DNA of 64,000 nt from contig NC_089736.1 of assembly GCF_035083965.1 (NCBI RefSeq), forward strand, positions 6,575,501 through 6,639,500. Reading direction: 5' to 3'. Positions 1-11,842 of this stretch are shown one piece after another (position 1 is the first letter of the stretch; every line of letters begins with the position of its first letter). A program made the translations under genes and the position numbers. This DNA comes from Branchiostoma lanceolatum (lineage: Eukaryota > Chordata > Leptocardii > Amphioxiformes > Branchiostomatidae). Below the pieces are notes generated by a model. It was not told the DNA's origin. It ran no database searches and saw nothing but the letters and a program-made list of their open reading frames with translations.

Positions 1-98
1 AACTTGAGGTTTGATTCACTGTTTATGAATTCTAAGATATACGAATCTCAGACTGTACACTTGATCTACTGTTACATTTGTCATCGTAGACCCCACAG

Positions 99-1746
99 AC
101 CGTGATTTGCCCCGACCACCCCACCAAACCAGTGGAGATGTACTGTGTGCAGGACCAGACTCCCGTCTGTCTGCTGTGTGAGAAGGTGGGCAGACACAAG
201 CAGCACAACATGGCGGCCCTGGAGGAGGTGTTCTCCCAGAGACGGGCCGAGCTGCAGGCCGGGGTGGACCGCCTGGGGGCCAGGGTAGCGGAGGAAGAGG
301 AGAAGGTCCGAGGACTAGAAAAGAAACGAGAACAGATAATGACGAGGTACATTTACACAATTCTATACCATTTGCCACTCGTACGTAAAACACAGTTGCT
401 ATCAGACATGACATTCCACAACAATAAGTTTTTATCAGCAAAAGAAGCTATTTTGCAACTGCCAAAGGATTGTAATAAAAAGAGGGGACAATGAGAATCA
501 CAATTATCATAACATCTTTACCATATGTTGACTTATTCTGATCTCTTTTACCTACAGCGCTGAAGAGTTGAAGACTGAATTTGACAAAGAATGTGAAAGT
601 CTCATGGTGGTTATCCGAAGTCGCAGCACCGAAATGCACCAAAAATTGCAACGTACAAAAGACGAGGATGATGCAACTCTACATGAGGTCATCAAACGTG
701 CAACTGATGGAATACAGAAGGCGCGCACAGCACTGGTTTACGCACAGGAAGCCATGAAGGAGACTGACCACGCCAGCTTGCTGCTGACTGACCAGGCGGT
801 GAAGGCTAAAATCGACGGTACCATCAAGACTTTGGATACCAATTGCGAAGACGTTATGTGTAAGATTGACAAGATGAACATTGACTTGGGACAGTGGAAA
901 GAAGATCTAGAAACGATCGACATCTCTGCACCCCCGACCGCTCCAATTATCCTGGAGAACCAATGCAGCACCACGATGGAGGAAGCTCGTATTGAATGGG
1001 ATCCCGTCGAAGAGGCCGATGAGTATGACATTCATTACACAGTTGGCAACATTCGAGCTGTTTCAACTGTCAAGGGTTGCTCGTATACAGCAACAGGCTT
1101 GGCTCCAGGGACGAAGTACAAGTTTGAAGTCACTGCAAAAACCACGGCTGGCAGGTCTTGTCCAAGCGTAGTGGAACTGGCGACAACGCCGTTCAAATTT
1201 CAACTGGATCTCAACACAGCTTCCAGGTACCTTTCGCTTTCACAAGACAACACTCACGTTAAAAAGGTAGCGGACCCGCAGTCTCTTCCTGATTCATCGC
1301 TGCGTTTTAAACCTGTCAAAGATCTACAGCAAACGGTTCTTGGATACAAGCCTATCAAAAGAGGTCGCCACTACTGGGAAGTCAGTGTTCAGGGGGAGTA
1401 TAGCGTAGGTGTGGCTTATGGAGACATGCCCCGTAACAATGACATTCGATTCACGCAAAGTTCCTGGGCTTTTGATTACTTAGCTGAGGGCTCCAAAAGC
1501 ACTGTCTATTCTAAAGGCGAATCCCAGTTTAACGAAAATATCAATCCACCGCTGTCCAAGATTGGCATTCTCGTTGACTATGACGAAGGTCAACTGTCCT
1601 TCTTCAACGGAAGCACGACATCCCTCATCTACACCTATACTGAAAAAGACGGATTCGATAAGCCACTCTATCCAGCGTTCTCGCTGTGGACGGGTTCCCT
1701 GGAGATTCACAGCGGCCTCGTTTGTCCACAAACAAGCTGCGAATAG
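99..1746 (+). CDS. TRIM-like B-box2/coiled-coil/FN3/SPRY protein, 3' part of gene
   Basis: Two exons are visible, 99-346 and 558-1746 (stop 1744-1746). They join in phase 2 and give 478 residues. Exon 99-346 follows an acceptor CAG and encodes a B-box2 zinc finger (CPDH, then C and C-x2-C, then H and H) and the start of a coiled coil. The second exon continues the coiled coil, then one fibronectin III domain starting near the TAPIILENQCST segment, then a B30.2/SPRY domain with [17 protein letters not shown], a WAF core and YPAFSLW near the end. RING and B-box1 exons are expected left of the window, so the gene is 5'-truncated here. By family this is a C-I type TRIM (MID/TRIM9-like order); the ligand is unknown. 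An ATTAAA at 1883 may serve as polyadenylation signal. Confidence 0.85.
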
Positions 1747-3880
1747 CTTCAAAAATCGCCAGGCATTACCACGTGAAACATGTGTCAAATGACAGGAACA
1801 ACAAAACCTTCGCGAGTTGACCAAACAGAAACACTTCAACCAACATTGATATTCTTAGTAACTCTAGAAAACGTAGAAATATATTAAATTATAAATGTAC
1901 TTGTAAGCTTTTTATAATAGGTCAACCAATAACAGAAGCATGTTTCATTATTACCAAGCCTCCTAATGATACCCATATTATTGAAAGACTGTGTATCAAT
2001 GTAGCCAACACTTATACCTAATACTCAATATCAGCATCTACCAATGGGCTAGCCCCCCCCCCCCAGGTAGTACTTGAACTGTGTGACCCAAGGCTATAAA
2101 AACGGAGATGGGCACCGCCTTATATGTGCTGGAAGGTGTGGAAAGGGTTATATAATTAACCTTTAATTACATGTACAGCAGCTGCATGTCAACAGAAAGG
2201 CTGTATATTTGTACAAACAACATTCTGACTTACATGACGTATTGGTGAGGACTAGCTAGTAATCCAACAACAATTGTTGTTAAATCAATTGACATTTTAC
2301 AGCAATGAATGCATTTTTCTTATACCTACTATTGTTATTATTGTGTCTCATTTTATACATCATTGGCAGATACTTGCAACTTACGCTTATACATACTTAT
2401 CCATTATTGTTAATCATTTTAGCTAGAAGCTATAGAGTAGTAAAGGAACGTACACAATTATGTGAAGAGCACGATATGGTATTGCTAGAGAAACAGACAA
2501 CACGTACTACTAAGTAGCTTTTAAACATAATAGACCTAATGCTAGGATTCGTAGACACTACAAGATTACTTAAAAGGATTGTCCAATACAAGTATTTCTT
2601 GATGACAAGGAATAATCATAATCGGTTTGATACTAGATTTCTAGCCAGTTCTAGTCACTTGCAAATGTAGAGGCTTACTTTGTCGACTTATAGTAATGGA
2701 CCGATTCTCTCAGACATGGCTATATGTGAGGAAATTTGATGACAAATGCAAAATAAAACAACAAAATTTCAGCAAATCGTTTAAACGTCATTACCTTGTA
2801 CTCAATTGTATCACTACTAACTCACCATGAAGCTTGGACGTAATGACTTTCAGGTAAAATGGTCCTTAGCAATTTAACATATTTAGGATATCTTTGTTAC
2901 AATATTACATTAACAGCTCTGACTTCACTTTTGTATTGCTTGTGAAAGGTAACTGTCACGGTTGTCGTCACTGATATATCATGTGTTGAGATCTATGATA
3001 AAGAATATCAAACTGTTTATTGGTATTGGTGTGGATCATTATCACTTTATGTTTTCCACAACTTTTCTACAAATGTCAATGTTTTCAGGCTACCCTACAT
3101 ACAAGTGCAGCACATACATTGTATCTTCTGCCTTAAGCAGTAGTAAATATTTTGCTGCGTCCGATATACATGTAGGGGAGAAATAGGATGTGTATTTCAC
3201 TTTGAAACCTTCGAATATCATTTAGTAAGGATAGGCACAGATAGTGATTGAAATTTTAACGTGGTTGTTTCCTGACCGACCCCTCCACGGCATTAAAATG
3301 GAATTGTCCAACAGACACTCAAGAGCCGTACCCACATTTTTGCAAAGGCTCATGGAAACTCAAAAATCCAGCGACAAGCAGGGGAGAGTTTGTTAGTTTT
3401 GGCCACATGTCTCGGAATTGGCTTTTACAACTTCCAACTAGAGCCGCTATAGATATCAAGGGTAACTCAAATAACACAGTCTCATCTAAAGAAAAAAACA
3501 ACTGTTGTAGGCACTACATGAGGTTGAAGTACCAGGCTCGAAACCAACTTTCTGAATTCAGAGTAAAACGCCACTACCAAACTATTGAACTGTATTTGAT
3601 AACTTGGCCGCACTCCAACAATACCACAGTACTAGTGCATGAGACGTACAATATAAACAAGGATTCCAAATCAGTTACACCACATGGCTGACATGCGCAT
3701 GTTTTCAAACGGAAGCTATCAAACTAAAACCGTCATTCCAAATCAGTGAGGCCAATTGAATGGGATAACGTAACAAAAATCAATGATTTGGGGTTCAAAG
3801 TTGATTTCGCATTGATTCATGGGAACGCGGAAGTTTAATTACCGAAACTTAGAAAGGCGTTTGTTTGAGACGCCGATCGG
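1747..3880. other. Intergenic stretch, no gene recognised
   Basis: AT-rich spacer between two same-strand TRIM-like genes. It holds a SINE tail near 2040-2150 with a C homopolymer just before it. A 70-codon ORF at 2305-2517 is hydrophobic, but nothing supports it as a gene. Confidence 0.6.
2040..2150 (+). mobile_element. SINE tail fragment
   Basis: Contains the block GGCTATAAAAACGGAGATGG followed by GCACCGCC. The same block ends the tRNA-derived elements at 18183-18490 and, on the other strand, 29853-30131. The tRNA-like head is missing here, so this is a 5'-truncated copy. It carries a run of about 13 C. Confidence 0.55.
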
Positions 3881-3899
3881 TAACCAAGGTCTCTAGACG

Positions 3900-3988
3900 G
3901 TGTGAATTTTGCTAACCGTACAACAGGGAGTCTGGAGGTGTGTGGACAAGACTTGGTCGACTTTCGAGTCTACCGGAGTGAATTTCAG
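3900..3988 (+). other. Possible alternative 5' exon of the downstream TRIM gene
   Basis: A strong donor (CAG|GTAAGT) closes this segment at 3988. Its sequence (GTGTGGACAAGACTTGGTC) loosely resembles the proposed first exon at about 4990-5086 (GTGTGGCTAAAACCTGGTC). It could be an alternative or relic first exon. Only the donor and this weak similarity support it. Confidence 0.25.
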
Positions 3989-4039
3989 GTAAGTCACCAA
4001 ATATCTAACGCAAGATCTGAGCTTGCGAAGTAGAGGCTT

Positions 4040-4131
4040 TTTGTGTGTGTGTGTGAGTGCGCGTGTCTTTGTGTGTGTGTGTGTGTGTGTTTGTGTGCGT
4101 ACGTGTCACTGTGTGTGTTTGTGTGTGTGCG

Positions 4132-4179
<48 letters not shown>

Positions 4180-4210
4180 CGTGTGTGTGTGTGTGTCTGT
4201 GTGTGTGTTA
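4040..4210. repeat. TG/GT microsatellite
   Basis: About 170 bp of mostly (TG)n with TTTG, CGTG and CTGTG interruptions. The longest pure run is at about 4137-4173. Alternating purine-pyrimidine sequence of this kind can adopt Z-DNA. It lies about 0.8 kb upstream of the TATA box of the next gene. Confidence 0.95.
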
Positions 4211-4961
4211 ACTAGAACACTAGCGTGAAAAACTGCGTCAAAAACGGGAAATTTGATCTTACTAACCTTTGGAATCAAGTTATTACAAACACTTTTCCTT
4301 CACATCTGCAGTATCTTGGGGTCGGGTTCAACTGGTTTGGGGCGGTACCGCCGCGTGTGGTAGATTGGGTTTGAAGTGGAATCTAATTATATATATAAAG
4401 CAGGAGTCTACCTTGACGCTCGCGGTCTAGAGTGATTGAGAAAGAATATAATGAAATGGGGGAAGACTTATTTTGTGTGTGAAAACAACCGCCAAAATCG
4501 GTGTTTGGTTGCCATTGAAATGATTATACATGTCGTAGCAATACGTATTTCAAACTTAAGATTTGTACACCTAGCTACAAGTGTTGTTTAGATAAAACTT
4601 TAAACAACGCTTGGAACTGTGCCAAGGTTCGGTGTGACAGGGCGTTCGGTAAAAAAACAAGCTGCTCCCGCGAAGAGTGTCTGCGAAGCTGGTGTGGGTT
4701 ACGCTGAAGGGCGGTTATACCTGCGACAGAAAAAGGTTCTCTGTCATATACTACTACAATGTAATGCGTGCCTATGTTTATATTTTGAAATGACGATTTC
4801 ATTTTCTTATTTTTTTATTCTGTCGGCTGCCTAGGCCTTACGGAAAAAGAGCATGCAGACCCTCATTGATACCCGAACTATTTGCGAGTGGGCGGAATCG
4901 CGGATGAATACTCGCGGCGGATGAACAGTGTGTTCTGCGACCGAAACTAAGAAGTAAGTGA

Positions 4962-4969
4962 TATAAATA
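4962..4969 (+). promoter_or_regulatory. TATA box of the 6xFN3 TRIM gene
   Basis: TATAAATA, followed about 25-30 bp later by a plausible start region near 4988-4995 and then by an ATG at 5024 whose exon ends in a consensus donor at 5087. Position and downstream structure make it a credible core promoter. Confidence 0.5.
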
Positions 4970-5023
4970 GGTTTAGTTCAGACGCTCTCTGATCAGACGC
5001 TGACATCTTACTCTTAGTATCGC

Positions 5024-8000
5024 ATGGCTGACACAAGTGTGGCTAAAACCTGGTCACAGCAGTTTGAGACTACTCTTCAATATCTGGTAAGCTACTGTAT
5101 TTTCTACGTAACAATGTATCGATGAGCAAAGTAGGTATATTCTAGTACTTACATAGACAACAGTCATGACAGCAGTAGCATCGAAACTATGTCAAAGCGA
5201 AAGTTCTAAACCGTCCATTCTACTGGTAATTTTAATGTATTTGATTAATTATAATGCCTATTTAGTTGTACTGTTGTGAAATGAATGACGCTAGACGCAG
5301 ATCACAAGTAAACAGCTCTATAACTGTATGTATATATAGTCGGTATAATCTCCATTCGATGTAACACACCAGCTTGCAGGCACAAGGCACCACAGTAGCT
5401 ACACTGAACGACCTGCCACACCTAAGCTGATCTAACCTTTGCGCGTCTAGTTGCAAGCGTCGTTTAACCTTCTCCTTGCTGCCTAACTCTGTATTAACCC
5501 AAAAGGGAATCGGGTGCCAAGCGGCATTTCAGAGTGCTAAATGTTAAAGCTATCTGGTGAGGATGCATCTACTATCCCGACTTGATGGTAACGAGTTCCA
5601 CTCTATGATAGTTTAATAGGAAAAAAAGATTTTGAAAATCTCAATCCTGGCTATGGGTTGCATAACACTTTCACAGTTTCGATAGGAACTTTACCTAAAG
5701 GCTTATATCTGTATCTTGTGAATAGATAAAGATGGAAGGCCTAGAGGAAGAGCTGACGTGTCCGGTGTGTAAGGAACTGTACATGTGTCCACTACAACTG
5801 CCCTGTCATCACAACATATGTCACAGGTAAGACCCCCCCCCTTCTCTGACAAAACTTGTTCCTTGAAAAACAACTTCCTGTTTGTGATATGTGAATAGGT
5901 ATGACTGTTTGTTAAAGGCAGGGATGAGACGGCTGGCAGTCAACGTGACATGGTTTCACATCTTGTTTGTACACCTGCAAGACTACTTTCACAATTCAAA
6001 CAGGCTACGAAGGCCGACACCTTCGCAGCCTTCGGAGAGGCTCTCACATCTTATTGTTTGGCCCATTGTGTGGTAACCGGATGACGGCCACGGTATGTTC
6101 CCGGGGGTAGTGACGTACATTGTTAATGTTTGTACCAGACTTATTTCACATTTAAGCAGCTACGAAGGCCCATAGCTACACTTTCGAAGCCTCTCCGTAG
6201 CATATGTGGAACAGCTCGGGTATTGGACTTTTTTGCTGCATAATTAGAAACACAGTCTTTACCTAACTACTTTCACATTCAAACAGGCTACGAAGGCCCA
6301 CAGCTACACTTTCGAAGCCTGGGTAGAGCCTCTCCGCAGCATATGCGGAACCTCTTGGATATTGAAATATTTTGCTGAATAATTAGGAACACTATCTTTA
6401 CAATGTACACAGGTCTCTCTGCATTTATTGGGCCAAATGAATAGATATTTTCCTGCATGTATAATTACTTAACTTTCAACGGTGTAGACACAACACATGG
6501 GTCTATCCCTACAGATGCGCAGAGGACATACTTCAGCCTCAGACGGATTCTAGTCAGGATGATGAGGAAGTAGCGGCCTTCTCGGCGGCAGGTGCACCCG
6601 GTCCCGAAGACACCCCATGTACCCTCCCCTGCCCGACATGCCACGAGGAAGTCATCTTGAACGAACACGGGTTGGATGGACTGGGGAAGAATTTACTTCT
6701 TCAGCACATAGTGGACAGGTGCGCGGACGTTTCAGTTGTTTTTCTGACTGATGATTTCAAATCATCTCCAACTTATAGAAACAACGGTCACTGCTTCTAT
6801 CGACCCCCATGACCTGGACTGTCTGTCATGTCTGATCAACGACTAGTTCTGACACCTCTGAACACTACTTCCTGTCCTGGGATCAATGACCTGGAATGTC
6901 ATGTCCTATCAACGACTTCTGATACAACCTCTGAACTCTACTTCCTATCACTCCCGCAAGTCTGGCCTTAGTGGTGACACCATCTTTCCACAAACTTCCT
7001 GCAACTCTACTGGGTGTTCAGGGAACTTCGTAGACACAAGACCATAACATACAGCACAGCGAAAACAAAGACCCGTAGCTACATGGAGTAGATGATGTTA
7101 AATATGACGGTATTATTGATCCCAGGTACGTGAAACAAAAGAAGAAAATCGAACCTATTCCATGCCAGCTCTGCAAAGAGGAGCCGGCCAAGATGGCGGT
7201 CAAAAGCTGCCTGGCGTGTGAGGTGTCCTACTGTAGACAGTGCCTGGCTGTTACGCACCCTGACTACACGCCGTTTAGTGAACATGAACTGGTCACTCCA
7301 AGGACGTCTTTCGACGAGGTCAGTAGCGCATTATTTTTTGGCGACGCCTCAGGGGGAAGCCTGTGGGGTATAGTTGAATCTGGTCTGCAAGAATTCGAAA
7401 GTAAAAAGATGGAACAGGAATGTATATTCCACGCATGCGCAGTTGACAACGTTTTTCCACGACATCTCTTGATTCATTTATTGATTTTGATATTACTTTT
7501 TTTGTAATGCCAGGATGCATCTCAGTTTTCTTAACTTAAAGTCCTACGTTTTTTTCTCTTATTTTGTTTCAGGGCGGCGTCATGTGCACCGACCACCCCA
7601 CCAAACCATTGGAGCTCTACTGTGTACAGGACCAGACTCCCGTGTGTACGGTCTGCAAGATTTTGGGCAGGCACCAAGAACACAACATGGCGGCCCTGGA
7701 GGAGGTGTTCTCTCAGAAACGAGAGGAGCTGCAGTTCGGTGTAGACCGCCAGGAGGCGGGGCTGACACAGGGGATAGGGAAGGTGCGGGAGTTGGAGAGG
7801 AACCGAGAATATGTTGAGACCAGGTAAGATGCTGTCGATTGTCTTGATGTCTCGTTTAAACTTGAGGTATTTGTTTACAATCATAGTTATCAAAGCAGGT
7901 TGCTGTACTTTTCTAATGCATTTTACAGGTACGTTTACGTTGAAAAATTTATGATTTACGTGTGTGTGCGTGTGTGTTTTTTACAGAGCTGCATGGCTTA

Positions 8001-10450
8001 AGTCTCAAGTCGATGAAGAATGTGACGCACTTCAGCAAGTCATTCGCCGGCGTAGAACGGAGATGAACCGCCAGGTGGAGCTTGCGAGGAGGGAAGACGC
8101 AGAAAAGCTGGACAGCGCGAAGGGCACGACCAAGGGCGCGGTGCACAAGGCGCGTTCGTCGCTGGCCTACGCAGAAGAGGCGCTGAAGGAAACCGACCAC
8201 GCTAGCTTCCTGCTCATCGAAGCGGCAGTGATGGCGTCACTTGACAGCACGGGAAGTGCACTTGGCACTGCCATTGGATACGAGCACACTGCATACGAGG
8301 TCGACGGTATACAGATCGACTTGAGCAAAACCGGAATTCGAGAAATGTTGGAATCTTTGGACATCGGAGAGCCTCCACAAACCCCGACCATTCACAGCCA
8401 ACATTGCAGCACCAGGTTGGAAGAAGCTTGCATCATGTGGCAGCCCGTCGACAAGGCTGATGAATACGAAATCCGGTACGCAATAGATGGTGCAGTACTG
8501 ACGGCAACCGTCAGGGGATGCGAGTTCACAGCTAGGCAGCTTAATCCTGGAAACAAGTACACATTCGAGATCAGGTCGAGGAACGCAAACGGGACTTCTT
8601 CTGAGGCTAGCATCGAGCTTGTCACAGCAGCGCCCCCTGCAGCTCCGATGATTCTTGACCAGTACTGCAGCACCACGTTGGAAGAAGCCTACATCGTGTG
8701 GCAGCCCGTCGACAACGCTGATGAATACGAAATCCGGTACGCAATAGATGCTGCAGTACTGACAGCAACCGTTAGGGGACACTCGTTCACAGCTAAGCAG
8801 CTGAGTCCTGGAACCCCGTACACATTCGAGATCAGGTCGAGGAACGCAATCGGGATTTCTCATGAGGCGTCGAGCGTCGAGCTTGTCACAGCAGCGCCCC
8901 TTGCAGCTCCGAAGATTCTTGACCAGTACTGCAGCACCACGTTGGAAGAAGCCTACATCGTGTGGCAGCCCGTCGACAAGGCTGATGAATACGAAATCCG
9001 GTACGCCATAGATGGTGCAGTACTGACAGCAACCGTCAGGGGATGCGAGTTCACAGCTAAGCAGCTTAATCCTGGAAACAAGAACACATTCGCGATCAGG
9101 TCAAAGAACGCAATCGGGATTTCTCCTGAGGCGTCGAGCGTCGAGCTTGTCACAGCAACGCCCCCTGCAGCTCCGATGATTCTTGACCAGTACTGCAGCA
9201 CCACGTTGGAAGAAGCTTGCATCATGTGGCAGCCCGTCGACAAGGCTGATGAATACGAAATCCGGTACGCAATAGATGGTGCAGTACTGACGGCAACCGT
9301 CAGGGGATGCGCTTTCACAGCTAAGCAACTTAATCCTGAAAACAAGTACACATTCGCGATCAGGTCAAGGAACGCAAACGGGACTTCTACTGAGGCTAGC
9401 ATCGAGCTTGTCACAGCAGCGCCCCCTGCAGCTCCGATGATTCTCAACCAGAAGTGCAGCACCACGTTGGAAGAAGCCTACATCGTGTGGCAGCCCGTCG
9501 ACAACGCTGATGAATACGAAATCTGGTACGCAATAGATGCTGCAGTACTGACAGCAACCGTGAGGGGGCACTCGTTCACAGCTAAGCAGCTGAGTCCTGG
9601 AACCCCGTACACATTCGGGATCAGGTCAAAGAACGCAATCGGGACTTCTCCTGAGGCGTCGAGCGCCGAGCTTGTCACAGCAGCGCCCCCTGCAGCTCCG
9701 ATGATTCTCAACCAGAACTGCAGCACAACTACAGTCGAAGCTTGCCTAGAGTGGGCGTCGGTCGCCGTTGCTTTCGCTTATGAGGTCGTCTACAAAGTCG
9801 ACGATGTTCTGATGTCCACCAAGGTCAGGTCCAACACATTTACAGCGAAGAAACTCGCTCCAGCAACTCAGTACAACTTCAATGTCAAATCCATCAGTGA
9901 CGCTGGAACCTCCACCGCAAGTAGCATCGCACTGTTCACAAAGGCTCCGTTTGAGTTCCGTCTGAACCAAAGCACAGTCGACGGGAGTTATCTCCAGCTT
10001 TCAAACCAGCGTGACTGTGTTAAAGTGTATAAAACCGGTCATTTGGTTAATGCGTTTATCGGGGACACCCCAATGACCAATGGCAGGCACTACTGGGAGG
10101 TGAGCGTAGACAGCATCTCCTATAGTGTGGGCGTGGCCTATGGAGACATGCCGGCAGGCAAGGACATACGACTGAGTTCAAGGTCATGGGCATTCGATCG
10201 GCATGGGACGTCCTACTACATACAACACGACTGTAAAGTAGTGGCTCAAGTCGAGAAATACGTGCAGCATCCCACCAAGATCGGCGTGCTGGTTGACTAC
10301 GACGCGGGGGAGCTGTCCTTCTACGATGCCGGCACACGGGCCCTGATCTTGGGCCAGAAGACCAACGGTTTCACCGAGCCCCTCTACCCGGCGTTCTCAC
10401 TGTGGCATGGGGCTATCAACGTTCATAGCGGGATCCTCTGCCCATATTGA
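5024..10450 (+). CDS. TRIM protein: RING, B-box1, B-box2, coiled coil, six FN3, SPRY
   Basis: Core exons are 5732-5826, 6515-6718, 7126-7318, 7573-7823 and 7987-10450, all phase-consistent, giving 1068 residues from ATG 5732. The start [13 protein letters not shown] resembles the MID1-type N-terminus. An upstream exon 5024-5086 can join in frame and would add 23 residues. Domains numbered from 5732: RING about 10-75 ([17 protein letters not shown]), B-box1 about 110-155, B-box2 about 168-210, coiled coil to about 370, FN3 domains starting at 376, 464, 552, 640, 727 and 815, and SPRY about 900-1068 ([23 protein letters not shown]). By family a RING of this kind is an E3 ubiquitin ligase and the SPRY binds the target. 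FN3 domains 1-5 are nearly identical; the sixth is divergent and resembles the single FN3 of the neighbouring paralogues. Confidence 0.88.
5335..5615 (+). repeat. Dispersed repeat family (intron 1 copy)
   Basis: Shares blocks such as AACACACCAGCTTGCAGGCA, GAACGACCTGYCACACCTAA and TATCTGGTGAGGATGC with segments near 33048-33110, 51225-51330 and 52800-52980. The class is not identifiable by eye. Confidence 0.5.
5970..6410 (+). repeat. Degenerate tandem repeat in intron
   Basis: Three diverged copies beginning near 5990, 6155 and 6287 share GGCTACGAAGGCC, ACTTTCGAAGCCTCTCC and, in the last two, the stretch from GCATATG to a TTTGCTG-AATAATTAG tail. The second and third copies are about 135 bp apart. 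It lies between the two RING exons. Confidence 0.7.
6783..6965 (+). repeat. Dispersed repeat with GACCCCCATGACCTGG-type blocks
   Basis: Carries ATGACCTGGAATGTC and CCTCTGAACTCTACTTCCT blocks, which recur at about 35425-35580, 54975-55140 and 56945-57010. Two half-copies sit side by side here. The origin is unknown; it is probably an old transposable element. Confidence 0.5.
8369..9685 (+). repeat. Five tandem FN3-coding units, 261-264 bp
   Basis: Units start at 8369, 8633, 8897, 9161 and 9422 inside one exon. They differ at few sites. Two variant classes alternate: units 1 and 4 carry ACIMWQ, DGAVL and LNPxNKY, while units 2 and 5 carry AYIVWQ, DAAVL and LSPGTPY. Unit 3 mixes both. This ABxAB order implies duplication of a two-domain block rather than stepwise single-unit gain. 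Confidence 0.9.
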
Positions 10451-10692
10451 ATATGTTATAGTTCACATTTGCAGTGCGCATGTGCAGTGTGATGCATTGT
10501 GGGTGATATGTCCCAGTTGAAGGCCCTGCGCATGCGCCTCTACCCGGCGTTCTCACTGTGGCACGGGTCTATCAACGTTCATAGCGGGATCCTCTGCCCA
10601 TATTGAATATGTTATAGTTCACATTTGCAGTGCGCATGTGCAGTGTGATGCATTGTGGGTGATATGTCCCAGTTGAAGGCCCTGCGCATGCG
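10381..10692 (+). repeat. 156-bp tandem duplication across the stop codon
   Basis: Copy 1 (10381-10536) contains the last 23 SPRY codons, the stop and about 86 bp of 3' UTR. Copy 2 (10537-10692) repeats all of it with about two substitutions. The second SPRY tail is untranslated. The UTR half itself derives from the MITE family described at 11621-11819. Confidence 0.95.
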
Positions 10693-11620
10693 CACTTCAA
10701 GCCATGAACTAGCGTACACTAGTACCCTTTTGTAGTAGGTGTGTAAGAGCCAACGGTTTAAAGCTTAAGGGCATTGCTTTATAGCTGAGAAAATGAAATA
10801 GAAAATGTGTCCTAAATATAGTCTTATTTCCCTTTCTGCTGGTATAGGGCTTATGTTGTTTATATATAATCATATAGATTATATAATCATGCGAATAACA
10901 ATCATACTGCTGTTGTTGTTGTAGAAATACACATGATGTACTTTATGTATGTGTGTGAATCGCCTTAATGTTTTCTCTGGATAAAGCTATTTGGTTGGCA
11001 GCTGAGGGGATACCAAGCCCACAATAGTGGAAAGCTCGGCCCGGTTAAGCAAAGCTTCCTAAAGTATACTTGCAATTAGCTTTTAGGCATGAATTTGCGA
11101 TAAAGTTATTGTATCGTATAGGCCGCGGGCGAGGTTCCGCCTAGAAGAATGGCTTGTGTATAGCTTCGAAATATAAACATAATGAGCAATTCAAGATTAG
11201 AATCAATGATATCGTCAAATACCCACTTCTGTTGACGAGGAATTCTGACCTATTTGGCGCCAGATTTATTGCTATTGCTTTTCACGTGCAAAATGTATTG
11301 TGTGTTTAGTAATGGGACTGTTCCCTTAAACATTTCTATCTGTGAGGAAAGTATGTGGCAAATGCAAAATAAAACATACAAAAAGGAGACCTGTGGCAAA
11401 CCGTTCATATGTTAATATTGTACTCAATCATGTAACCACGCATAAAAGTTACTTGCTTAAACTCAAGCTAGATAATGGCGGTTGAGAAATAAGCACCACC
11501 CACACTGAGCAAACTCTTGAACACCGCGGTCAAAATAAAAGTATAGCAGTGCACGACTTTTGACCGACAAAATGGCGCACGCGCCTAAACTTGCTCGACA
11601 GTCGGGTCCAGTTCAGAAGC

Positions 11621-11819
11621 CTGTTCATGGTTTCCAGTGCGTATGGGCAGCGAGATACATTGTGGGTAGTATGTCAAAGGTGAAGGCCCTAACTTGTAAA
11701 CAGTTCTTCAAGTTCTTGTCTAGACCATGCTTAATACCATGTCCAGACGTGTTTTGCTTATCTTTGATAATACCCAAATACACTCATGCTGCGCATTTGC
11801 AGTTTGAACCGTGAAGCAG
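11621..11819. mobile_element. MITE with about 55-bp imperfect terminal inverted repeats
   Basis: The left end (CTGTTCATGGTTTCCAGTGC onward to ATGTCAAAG) pairs with the reverse complement of the right end (CTGCTTCACGGTTCAAACTG onward to ATCAAAG). Relatives lie at 43466-43657, 59185-59369 and in the duplicated UTR at 10458-10708. It ends 23 bp from the stop codon of the PABC exon on the minus strand. No coding capacity is seen. Confidence 0.7.
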
Positions 11820-11842
11820 CTTATATATTGCCAGACATCGTT

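Noticed and set aside
2305..2517. Small hydrophobic ORF, 70 codons
   Set aside because: AT-rich intergenic sequence; hydrophobicity follows from T-rich codons. No splice, promoter or family support.
3994..4278. His/Thr and Cys/Val repeat ORFs
   Set aside because: Translations of the TG microsatellite.
8237..9726. Minus-strand ORFs opposite the FN3 array
   Set aside because: Shadow frames of the repeated coding exon. The plus-strand frame has clear FN3 domains and splice phase.
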